NCBI GenBank assembly: GCA_030695565.1
Contig: JAUYRZ010000087.1
Location: forward strand, 1 to 48,402
From: Archangium sp.
GTDB taxonomy: Bacteria > Myxococcota > Myxococcia > Myxococcales > Myxococcaceae
DNA: 48,402 nt
Direction of reading: 5' to 3'
Below, piece after piece: positions 7,864 through 15,141 of the stretch; positions within the stretch are counted from its first letter, which is position 1; every line of letters begins with the position of its first letter. The translations under genes and the position numbers were made by a program. The notes beneath the pieces are model-generated. The model did not search any database. It saw only the letters and a list, made by a program, of their open reading frames with translations, and was not told the DNA's origin.

Positions 7864-9102
7864 CTAAAGCTTGAAGGCGAGATCGGCTGCGCGCCCCAGG
7901 CCCTCCACCACGCTGGTGAACGCGTCGGCAGTGCGCAGGCGATCTTCCCCGAACTTGCGGGCGAACAAGGCGCGCACGGCGGGAATCTGCGAGCTGCCGC
8001 CGGTGAGGAACACCGAGTCGATGCGCAGGTCTTTCGGAGCGCGGGCCAGCAGCTCGTCGGTGCACACTTCGAGCTCGTCGATGAGCGGCTTGCAGAACGT
8101 GTCGAACTCCGCGCGGGTGACCTGCTCTTCGATGTGCACCCGCTCGTCGGAGAACACCACCGTGGCCTTCTTCTTGGTGGAGAGCTCGACCTTCGCCTGC
8201 TCGATGGCGCGGTAGAGCCGGTAGCCCAGGTTGTACATCACCAGATCGTGCAAGGCGGCGATGGCGTCCTTGTTGGTGCTGGTCTTCATCATCTGGTCGA
8301 TCAACTCGCGGGTCGACTTCTCGCGGATGAGCGACATCTCGTTCCACGAGAGCAGGCGGCTCAGCACGTAGGTGGGAATGGGCATGCGCTTGAAGCCGAC
8401 CTCGTAGGTCGTGCCCTGCCCGAAGTAGGGCAGCAGCTTGTGCTTCATGATCGCCGCGTCGAACCGATCGCCACCGACGTACACACCTGAGCTCGCCACC
8501 ACGTCGCCGCGGCGCTCCGTCTTCACCCGGCGCGTCGGGCCCAGCCACATCAAGGTCAGGTCAGACGTGCCTGCGCCGAAGTCGGCCACCAGCACCAGCT
8601 CGTCGCGCTTCAAGGTCGCCTCGTACGCGAGCGCGGCAGCGATGGGCTCGATGAGAAACGACACCTGGGTGAAGCCGGCCAGCTCGGCCGCTTTCTTGAG
8701 CCGCTCTTGCGCGAAGGCGTCGGCGACCGGGTCGGTGGAGAAGCGCGCCGGGCGACCCATCACCACCTCGTCGAGGTCTTTGCCCAGCGTCTCCATCGCG
8801 CTGGTGCGCAGGCTCTTCAGAAAGACGGCGATCAAATCCTCGAGCAGCAGCGTGCGATTGCGAATCTGCGTGCGCGTGAAGGTGCTGCTGGGCAGCCAGG
8901 TCTTCATCGACTGAATGAAGCGGCCCGCGTTGTCCTCGAGATACCGCTCGATGGCCGGGCCACCGGCGAGCACCTCACCTGTGTCTTCGGGAAAGAAGAG
9001 AACTGACCGGGAGAGGCGGCCGGAAGCTTCGACCTTCAACACCTCACCCGTCGACAGCGCGACGGCGCTGTTGCTCGTACCAAAATCGACTCCGCACCTC
9101 AT
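7864..9102 (-). CDS. Hsp70-family protein, YegD-like
   Basis: The 412-residue protein is an actin/Hsp70 ATPase. Phosphate loop 1 is GVDFGTSNSAVAL (residues 4-16), phosphate loop 2 is VADFGAGTSDLTL, and the adenosine site is VFLTGGSSQIPAVR near the C-terminus. It stops after the nucleotide-binding domain and has no substrate-binding or lid domain, which is the layout of the YegD group and not of DnaK. A role as a chaperone-like ATPase is inferred; the client is unknown. It is last in a leftward operon after the DUF2378 gene (25-base gap), the flavoprotein and the SnoaL-like gene. It converges on drmC with a three-base gap, so it marks the right boundary of the defence island. Confidence 0.87.
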   Translation of the reverse strand: MRCGVDFGTSNSAVALSTGEVLKVEASGRLSRSVLFFPEDTGEVLAGGPAIERYLEDNAGRFIQSMKTWLPSSTFTRTQIRNRTLLLEDLIAVFLKSLRTSAMETLGKDLDEVVMGRPARFSTDPVADAFAQERLKKAAELAGFTQVSFLIEPIAAALAYEATLKRDELVLVADFGAGTSDLTLMWLGPTRRVKTERRGDVVASSGVYVGGDRFDAAIMKHKLLPYFGQGTTYEVGFKRMPIPTYVLSRLLSWNEMSLIREKSTRELIDQMMKTSTNKDAIAALHDLVMYNLGYRLYRAIEQAKVELSTKKKATVVFSDERVHIEEQVTRAEFDTFCKPLIDELEVCTDELLARAPKDLRIDSVFLTGGSSQIPAVRALFARKFGEDRLRTADAFTSVVEGLGRAADLAFKL

Positions 9103-9127
9103 GCCGGAGCCGATAGCAGAACGATCG

Positions 9128-9679
9128 CTATTCGTCCCACTCCACGCGGAACGTGTGGCCGGGCGCGGTGCTCTCGACCGTGGAGACCCGCAGGTTCTTC
9201 GCGTGGGCCATGCGCCCGCCCTCTTCGAGGATGCCCTGGTAGAAGCTGGGCATCTGGCTGATGTCGCTGAACTTGAGCTCGATGCAGTTGCCTGAGAGCA
9301 CCACCGACGACGTCTCGAGGTAGTTGTTCCCCGAGCGCATGCTGGTGTGCATGCGCAGCAGCGAGCGGCGCACCCCGATGAGCTTGAGGATCTGGATGAG
9401 CGCCTTGCCCAGCAGCGTCTCGGTGTAGCCGCGCATCGAGCTGACCCCGAGTTGATGAAACGCCTCGGGCTCGGAGAGGCCCGCGTAGAGCGCTGGCATG
9501 GCCAGCTTGCACGCCGCGTAGACCTGCTCCACCGGATAGGCGGGGGCGAGCTTGTCGAGATCGATGCCCGCCTTCTTGATGTCGGCTTTCAGCTTGGGAG
9601 TGATCTTCCCGGCGAGGCCCTTGATGAAGATGGCCTCGATGACCGTGGAAAACCAGAGACGTTCGACCTTGGCACTCAT
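9128..9679 (-). CDS. DUF2378 (TIGR02265) family protein
   Basis: The protein has 183 residues. It belongs to a paralogous family found almost only in myxobacteria, recognised by the features LGKALIQILKLIGVRRSLLR and SPEAFHQLG-like text (here SEPEAFHQLGVSS). The C-terminal part is a beta-rich segment that includes NNYLETS and FYQGILEEGG. No biochemical function is known for the family. The ATG at 9679 overlaps the stop codon of the upstream flavoprotein gene by one base (TGATG), so the longer frame back to 9757 is rejected. Co-translation with the flavoprotein and the Hsp70-like protein suggests a shared process, but the sequence does not say which. It is one of the better taxonomic markers in the window. 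Confidence 0.8.
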   Translation of the reverse strand: MSAKVERLWFSTVIEAIFIKGLAGKITPKLKADIKKAGIDLDKLAPAYPVEQVYAACKLAMPALYAGLSEPEAFHQLGVSSMRGYTETLLGKALIQILKLIGVRRSLLRMHTSMRSGNNYLETSSVVLSGNCIELKFSDISQMPSFYQGILEEGGRMAHAKNLRVSTVESTAPGHTFRVEWDE

Positions 9680-11544
9680 CAGAGACCCAACTGTTCTTTC
9701 CAGTACTTCGTGAGGAAGATGTTGCCGGGGTCGACGCGCGCGCGCGTGGCCTTCCACTTCTCCCAGCCGGGGTAGCGGCGGGTGAGTTGATCAGGCTTCG
9801 ACGCATCGGGCGCGGGGAGGAACTTGCCCCAGTGCAGCCGGTACTCGAGCGGCTCGAGCACGTCCCAGAACTGGCGGTAGAAACCCTTCACCGGATCGCC
9901 CGAGTTCTTGCCGAACCAGAAGACGTCGACGCGGAAGACGTGCGTTCCCGTCGCGGGGCTCAGATAAAAAGTCGGGTCGGCCTTGCCCACGTAGAGCTCG
10001 TAAGCGAACGCGCCGGTCGCGGCGTAAGCACCTTCGGGCGTGCCGTCGGCGTCGAAGTGTTTGCGCAGGCGGGTGATGGTCTCCTGCAGCTTGCCGTCAC
10101 CGGGCGTGAACGGAACCCACAGCTCGGTGAACCAGGTGGGCATCAGCAGGTCGTCCATCTGGTTGTCCATGGGCAGGCCCATGAAGCCGCGATCGCAGAA
10201 CTCCTGCGTGGCCGGCGTGCCGTCGGGGCCTGTTTCGACGAACAGGCTCAACACCGTGTCGATGTGTGAGGGCACCAGCTTGCCCAGGCGCTTGAACAGC
10301 TGGCTCAAGCCGGGAAGCTTCAGGGCCATCGCGAGCGCGTCGTCGCTGGCCGTGACGAAGAACTCGATGATCACGATCCACGCAGCGCCCAGGGTGATGG
10401 GGCTGTGCCGTTCACCCTTGAGCAACTCGTACAGCGCGCTCAGCCAGGGGAACCGCTTCTGTGGCGCCTCGGGCTGGGAGGGATCGATCGGCGGAATCAC
10501 GAAGCGCCGCAGCCAGTCGCCCACGCCCTTCCAGTCGACGTCGGTGATGCTGGTGCGCAGGTGCAGCAGGTGTTCGACCGCGGCTTCCGGTTCATCCAGG
10601 TGACCGACCAGCGTGTAGACGAACGACGCGGCCACCTGCGAGGCGACGGGCAGGCGGGCGATCTCGCGGTACGGGTGGAGCTCCCGCTTCGCTTCGAACG
10701 GCACGCGCTCGGCCTGCCACACCACGAGGCGATCGAAGTTGTGCTGCGGCCACCACATCAGCCGCACGTAGTCGGTCTCGACGAGGAACTTCTCCAGCGA
10801 CGGCAAACCCGAGGCTTTGCGATCGCCGTAGAAGTCGAGATCGTCGGACAACGCCGTAGCGCTGATCGTCTCGCTGCCGATGACATCGAAGGTGGGGATG
10901 CACTTGAAGGTGATGGTGCTGATGACGCCGCACAGGCCCATGCCGATGCCGGCCGAGCGAAACCAATCGGGGTCATCGCCGTCGGGGGTGAGCTCCTTCA
11001 CGTTGCCCAGGCCGTCGATGACGCGCAGCTTCGCGATGGCCTCGTGCACCGACCACTTCACCGTGCCGCCCGCGGAGCCGGTAGAGATGAAGCCCGCGAC
11101 GGTCTGGTGCGAGATACCGCCCAGGTCAGGCAGCGCCAGCCCGTCGCGGTGATGCAGCGTCGAGGTGAGGCTCTTTTCCCAGCTGCCGTCGTGCCACGGA
11201 GAAGGCTGGCGGATGTCGCTGTCGAGCGGGCGCTCGATGATGCGGCCCTGCACGGGGCGGGTGGGGCACAGGCCGACGTGACAGCCCGCCTGCACCTCGA
11301 CGAACACGCCGTTGGCTTCGAAGACCCTGGTGTAGCGATCGAGCACGACCGTCACTTCGTTCAGAGGCGTCTGCGCGCCCGAGAAGTTGTCGGTCACGAT
11401 GGCGCGCCACACCGAGTGGGTGGAGCCCATCACGCGCAGCTGCTTGCCCGTGTCCTTCGCGTGGCGGACCAGCGCGCACAGCTCTTCTTCCGTGGACGGG
11501 TGGTGGCAGCCGTCCGGCTCACGAGCGGGCATGGCGGCGCTCAC
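9679..11544 (-). CDS. FAD-binding oxidoreductase, aldonolactone-oxidase-like
   Basis: This 621-residue flavoprotein has a vanillyl-alcohol-oxidase-type FAD domain in the N-terminal third: LRVMGSTHSVW (the position where the related aldonolactone oxidases attach FAD through the His) and the pyrophosphate-binding stretch LGGISHQTVAGFISTGSAGG. The C-terminal part resembles the D-arabinono-1,4-lactone oxidase (ALO) domain and ends with VDPGNIFLTKYWKEQLGL. ALO enzymes oxidise sugar lactones with oxygen, but the middle of this protein is longer than usual, so the substrate is open. Translation starts at GTG 11544 next to the SnoaL-like stop; ATG 11532 is an alternative. It lies in an operon with the SnoaL-like, DUF2378 and YegD-like genes, and no signal peptide is visible. 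Confidence 0.82.
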   Translation of the reverse strand: MSAAMPAREPDGCHHPSTEEELCALVRHAKDTGKQLRVMGSTHSVWRAIVTDNFSGAQTPLNEVTVVLDRYTRVFEANGVFVEVQAGCHVGLCPTRPVQGRIIERPLDSDIRQPSPWHDGSWEKSLTSTLHHRDGLALPDLGGISHQTVAGFISTGSAGGTVKWSVHEAIAKLRVIDGLGNVKELTPDGDDPDWFRSAGIGMGLCGVISTITFKCIPTFDVIGSETISATALSDDLDFYGDRKASGLPSLEKFLVETDYVRLMWWPQHNFDRLVVWQAERVPFEAKRELHPYREIARLPVASQVAASFVYTLVGHLDEPEAAVEHLLHLRTSITDVDWKGVGDWLRRFVIPPIDPSQPEAPQKRFPWLSALYELLKGERHSPITLGAAWIVIIEFFVTASDDALAMALKLPGLSQLFKRLGKLVPSHIDTVLSLFVETGPDGTPATQEFCDRGFMGLPMDNQMDDLLMPTWFTELWVPFTPGDGKLQETITRLRKHFDADGTPEGAYAATGAFAYELYVGKADPTFYLSPATGTHVFRVDVFWFGKNSGDPVKGFYRQFWDVLEPLEYRLHWGKFLPAPDASKPDQLTRRYPGWEKWKATRARVDPGNIFLTKYWKEQLGL

Positions 11545-11545
11545 G

Positions 11546-11989
11546 TCACGCCACCAGGTGGCTGAAGATCTTCTTGTACAACCAGCTGATGGGCGCGAAC
11601 GGACCGACCAGCGTGCCGAGCGGATCGAAGTAATCGCGGCACAGGAAAATCTTGCCGTCCTTCGCGTGGCAGTCGGTGGCCATCTCGGTCACGAACGTGG
11701 GGCCGATCGCGAACTTGATGTTCATCGAATAGGTGAGGCTGAAGAGCTCGTCGGTGCCGGTGACCAGCACGTTCTTGAACTCGAACGTCTTGTACTGGCG
11801 CAGCGCCTTCTTCCACGTCTCTTCGAAGTTCGAGAGGCCGCGCTGGTCGACGACCGGGTTGATGAAACGAACGTCTTCGCTGTACAGCTTGGCCAATTCT
11901 TCGAGGGCGGCGTCGCGCTCCACGGAGATGCGCTCGTAGAACTTCTTGACCCGCTGAGGCAGAGCCTCACCTTGAACCGACTTCGACAT
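11546..11989 (-). CDS. SnoaL-like / NTF2-fold protein
   Basis: The 147-residue protein has the size and layout of the SnoaL-like cone fold: an N-terminal helix pair (VKKFYERISVERDAALEELA), YSEDVRFINPVVDQRG, and later strands ending in KIFLCRDYFDPLG. Proteins with this fold are small-molecule isomerases, hydrolases or binding proteins. The RDYFDP segment near the end matches the family's typical closing strand. The ATG at 11989 has a very good ribosome binding site, AGGAGG, about six bases upstream, and this appears to be the first gene of the leftward operon. The stop lies one base from the GTG of the flavoprotein. A role beside that enzyme, acting on the same metabolite, is plausible but unproven. 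Confidence 0.72.
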   Translation of the reverse strand: MSKSVQGEALPQRVKKFYERISVERDAALEELAKLYSEDVRFINPVVDQRGLSNFEETWKKALRQYKTFEFKNVLVTGTDELFSLTYSMNIKFAIGPTFVTEMATDCHAKDGKIFLCRDYFDPLGTLVGPFAPISWLYKKIFSHLVA

Positions 11990-12053
11990 CGACGCCTCCT
12001 GAAACTGGGGAGCCGCGACTCTACGGTCGATGGGTCGCTTTCACGCCGTCTTT

Positions 12054-12728
12054 TCAGCGGGGCAGAACGCGACGATCCTCACGACGTTCGCCGCGGTCCT
12101 CGCGCAGCTCGCGCTGATCTTCCCGCCGCTCCTGCTGATCGCGCGCGACCTCGGTGAACGCGGCGCTGAGCACCTCTGCATACAGTCCACGCTTCTGTGC
12201 GATGGCGGCACCATCGAAGCGCCCGGCGAGCCCTCCGAGCTGACCTTGAAGGTCGATCAGCCGCGCGCGGGACAAGCGCTCCTTCGTGGCGTCGGCGCGA
12301 TCATCGGCCAGGTTTCGCTGGTCGCGGTTCTGGTCGCGCGCGTCGTCGAGCACCACCCCGGGGCGGCGGCCTCGAGCGAGGTCTTGCCGCAGCTCACGCT
12401 TGTCGGAGCGCAGCTCCCGTTTGTCTTCGCGGATCTCTTGCCGGGCCTGGGCGCTCTCGAACTTCGACTCTGAGATCTCCCGCGCGAGGTGCTGATTGAA
12501 GGCGGCATCGAGCCCACCGAGCCGCACCACGTCGTTCATCGCGGCGGCGGCGTCATAGTCGCGCAGCAGCGAAGCAGCGCGCGCGGCGTCGAGACGATCG
12601 TCGGTGAGCTGACGACGGTCTTGCCGGAGGTCTTGTCGATCGCGCGCCCGTTCGTGCTTGTTCTGCAGACTCTGTGCGCAAGCGAACGAACCGAGCAGCA
12701 CCACGGTCATCGTCAGGTATCGGGTCAT
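12054..12728 (-). CDS. secreted Arg/Asp-rich helical protein
   Basis: The family was not recognised. The 224-residue product has a signal peptide (residues 1-18, ending SFACA). The rest is almost entirely helical and charged, with recurring Arg-Asp/Glu heptad-like units such as RQDLRQDRRQL (near residue 32), IREDKRELRSDKRELRQDL (near 100) and ERREDQRELREDRGERRED (near 200). Neutral helical segments with Ala and Leu separate the charged blocks. Once exported it could form a long single alpha-helix or a coiled coil in the periplasm, or bind a polyanion. The alternating charges are i,i+4 compatible, which favours a stable single helix. A Cys at residue 17, inside the predicted signal region, leaves lipoprotein processing possible. 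It stands alone between the SnoaL-like operon and a TetR remnant. Confidence 0.6.
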   Translation of the reverse strand: MTRYLTMTVVLLGSFACAQSLQNKHERARDRQDLRQDRRQLTDDRLDAARAASLLRDYDAAAAMNDVVRLGGLDAAFNQHLAREISESKFESAQARQEIREDKRELRSDKRELRQDLARGRRPGVVLDDARDQNRDQRNLADDRADATKERLSRARLIDLQGQLGGLAGRFDGAAIAQKRGLYAEVLSAAFTEVARDQQERREDQRELREDRGERREDRRVLPR

Positions 12729-12767
12729 GCAGGGTGAACCCGCGAGCCGCGGAATGGTTGCGGGCCT

Positions 12768-13139
12768 TCAGCCCAGTCTGGCAACCACGCGGAACGCCTC
12801 GCGCACGATGGTGCCCAGCGGTCTGCGAGCCCGTTCCTTTCTCCACCGCTCCACCGATACCTCGAGAGTCGAGCCGAACACGGCGCAGAGCAGCTCGCGC
12901 TCCAGCGGGTCTTTGACTGTGGCCCGCAGCACCCGGTCGAGCCCCTCTCGCAGCGCGTGCACCTGGGCGCGGCCGGCGAGCTGGAGCACGGCGGTCTTCG
13001 CCATCAGGTCGCTGCGACGCAGCACCCGTTTGCGGTCGGTCTCGTAGATGGTGCCGAGCGCCGCCTGCACCCCGGCAGCGCGCGAAGGCAATCAGGTGCC
13101 CACGGGTCAGCTCCTCGTGGTGATCGACGAGTGACCTCA
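12768..13139 (-). pseudogene. truncated, frameshifted TetR-type regulator remnant
   Basis: Two leftward frames carry parts of one domain. The upstream frame (from about 13139) reads HHEELTRGHLIAFA; the next frame continues with AAGVQAALGTIYETDR and runs to the stop at 12768, with DPLERELLCAVFGSTLEVSV and ERWRKERARRPLGTIVREAF. The latter resembles the ligand-binding C-terminal part of TetR repressors. The switch occurs near 13085. No helix-turn-helix is present, because the Uma2 gene occupies the place where the N-terminus would be. It is therefore probably a decayed regulator without its DNA-binding half. A short in-frame product starting at TTG 13091 cannot be ruled out. The family call rests on pattern memory only. 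Confidence 0.5.
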
Positions 13140-13706
13140 AGAAGGGTCGAGCGCGACGCCCTGGTAGAGGGCATCGACGCTGAGCGTGAGCCTGGGGTTT
13201 TCAAGCGAGAGCTGCTCGCCCGCGCGGACCTCACGTGTGGCCCAGCCTGCGGTGCCGCGCTCGACGACGGTCACCCGTTGCGATCGATGCGAGATGAGCA
13301 GCACGGCTCGAAGCGAAGGAATCTGACGGTACTGGCTGAGCTTCTCGCCGCGGTCGTAATCTTCCGTGCCCTTGCTCGTGACCTCGATGAGTACGGCAGG
13401 GTTGACCAGCGCGTTGCGATCGTTGGCAGCATTCTTGAGGTCGCCGCACGCAATCGTCGCATCAGGGAACGTGGCCAACCCGGTCGCTTCGACCTGCACC
13501 TTCGCGTCGGAGGTCAAGACACGGCATGCGCCGCCGAGGGCTTGCGTGAGCTGCGCGATGGCCCGCGCTCCCAGCTCAGCGTGGGCGAGCGTGCCACCCG
13601 CCATCGCGTAGATCTCACCATCGAAGTACTCGAGCTTGATGTCCGAGTCCTCGAGGGCGCCGAGGTAATCTTCGTAGGAGTAATGCACGCGTCGAGCGGT
13701 GCTCAT
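13137..13706 (-). CDS. Uma2-family (DUF820) PD-(D/E)xK nuclease-fold protein
   Basis: The 189-residue protein follows the Uma2 pattern: an N-terminal IKLEYFDGEIYAMAGGT segment, a helix with HAELGARAIAQLTQAL, then the nuclease core with FPDATIACGD supplying the Asp and VLIEVTSKGTEDYDRGEKL supplying the Glu-x-x-x-Lys. LSQYRQIPSLRAVLLI closes the core. Family members are widespread in cyanobacteria, myxobacteria and related soil bacteria, often in many copies, and their biological role is unknown. Key catalytic residues are present, so nuclease activity is possible. Its 3' end meets the TetR remnant, so the regulator's front half may have been lost when this gene arrived. ATG 13706 has no rival nearby. 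Confidence 0.85.
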   Translation of the reverse strand: MSTARRVHYSYEDYLGALEDSDIKLEYFDGEIYAMAGGTLAHAELGARAIAQLTQALGGACRVLTSDAKVQVEATGLATFPDATIACGDLKNAANDRNALVNPAVLIEVTSKGTEDYDRGEKLSQYRQIPSLRAVLLISHRSQRVTVVERGTAGWATREVRAGEQLSLENPRLTLSVDALYQGVALDPS

Positions 13707-13753
13707 GTACCCATGGTAGCCGATGCCCTGCGCGACCGCCCGTTGCCAAGCGG

Positions 13754-15076
13754 TCAGACCCGCTGATCGCCTGCCTGGGCAAGCAACCCCTGCTTCGCGG
13801 TGCGAGACATGCGCTGGCTGGCGAGAAGCAGCACCTGTTTCCGGGTGTCGGGGTTGCCCAGCACGATCTCCCTGAAGATGTCGGCGGGCACGCGCAGGGC
13901 GACCACCGGCTCCTTCGCCATCACGGTCGCCGAGACGGGGACCTGCGCGGTCACCGAGATCTCGCCAATCGCGTCGCCTGCCACCAGGTCAGGGTACGAG
14001 CCCAGAGACGGGTCGCGGTGAAACACGGCGCAGCGCCCGTGCAGCACCAGGAAGACAGCCACGCCGGGTCGGCCCTCTTCCAGGATGATCTCCTTCGGTT
14101 TGAAGGTGCACGACTGAAAGGCCGCAGAGAGCGCCGCGCGCTGCTCGTCGGTCAGCGGCTGCAGCAGGGGGTTCGCGCGCATCAGGTTCGCCAGCAGCCG
14201 CACGCGGTAGAACTGCTCGAGCGCGATCTTCACGCCGGGGTGGCGCGACCTGAGCGCGTCCATGCGCTCGCGCGGAAACTCGAGCACCACCACGTCGGTC
14301 TCCGCACGCACCGTGGCGATGCGCGGCGCATCCGACAGCAGGGCCATCTCGCCGAAGAAGTCGCCGTCCTGCATCACCGCCACCTTCTGCGTCTGCCGAT
14401 ACACCGCCACGCTGCCCTGGGCGATCGCGTACATCGCGTCGCGGGGCTCGCCTTCAGTCACGATCGCCTCACCTGCGTTGACGGCCCTGGTCTGCATCGC
14501 TCCGGTGAGCACCTCGAGGAACTCTGGCGGGCTCAGGGATGAGAAGAACGGAATCTGCGGCAACGTGCCGCGGGGTGGTGCCGGCGGTTCGGCCTCGAAC
14601 ACCAGGTCCTCCGCTGCGATGTCCACCGAGAAGTCCGACTCGGGCACGGCGGGTGGGGGTACCGGTGGAACGTTCGCCTGCGCGATCGCTCCTGCTTCCA
14701 GCGGCGCGCCCGGAGCCGGAACGGTCCTGACCACGGGACCCCGCTCTTTCGGCTCGAAGCGCGCGGCGTAGAGCTGCGCGAGCTGCTGTTGGGTGTGCTC
14801 GTGCTTCGGGTCGAGCGTGAGGATCACCCGGCACAAGGCCGTGGCCTTGAAGAACAGCCCCTGCTCCGCATAGCGGCGAGCGACCTCGGCATACTCGGCC
14901 ACCGCAGCGGGCACCTCGCCCTGGCGCGCGAGGATCTCGGCGATCTTCTGCCTCACGCCGAGCTCTCCAGGCACGGCCTTGATGATGCGGCGGAGCTCTT
15001 CGAGCGCCGCGGGCAGGCGGCCCTTCGACAGCAACAGGGTGGCGCGGTCTTTCTGGCGGCGTACGGCGTCGGTCAT
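13754..15076 (-). CDS. TPR protein with two cyclic-nucleotide-binding domains
   Basis: The 440-residue protein begins with TPR-like helices (residues 1-110; LPAALEELRRII, GEVPAAVAEYAEVARRY, GLFFKATALCRVILTLDP). A proline-rich linker (about 110-180) follows, then two CNMP-binding domains. The first has an intact phosphate-binding cassette, GDFFGEMALLSDAPRIATV, with the Arg that binds the cyclic phosphate. The second has GDAIGEISVTAQVPVSATV, where that Arg is replaced, so it may not bind cAMP or cGMP. There is no DNA-binding domain, so it is not a CRP-type regulator; a cytosolic signal-relay role through the TPR part is more likely. Similar TPR-CNMP proteins are common in myxobacteria. It stands alone between Uma2 and the S46 peptidase gene. 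Confidence 0.85.
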   Translation of the reverse strand: MTDAVRRQKDRATLLLSKGRLPAALEELRRIIKAVPGELGVRQKIAEILARQGEVPAAVAEYAEVARRYAEQGLFFKATALCRVILTLDPKHEHTQQQLAQLYAARFEPKERGPVVRTVPAPGAPLEAGAIAQANVPPVPPPAVPESDFSVDIAAEDLVFEAEPPAPPRGTLPQIPFFSSLSPPEFLEVLTGAMQTRAVNAGEAIVTEGEPRDAMYAIAQGSVAVYRQTQKVAVMQDGDFFGEMALLSDAPRIATVRAETDVVVLEFPRERMDALRSRHPGVKIALEQFYRVRLLANLMRANPLLQPLTDEQRAALSAAFQSCTFKPKEIILEEGRPGVAVFLVLHGRCAVFHRDPSLGSYPDLVAGDAIGEISVTAQVPVSATVMAKEPVVALRVPADIFREIVLGNPDTRKQVLLLASQRMSRTAKQGLLAQAGDQRV

Positions 15077-15141
15077 GCCGTCTTTTCGAAGGTTCGCCGC
15101 TCACAGTCAACGAGCACACCGATGCAGCTCGAGCTCCAGCC

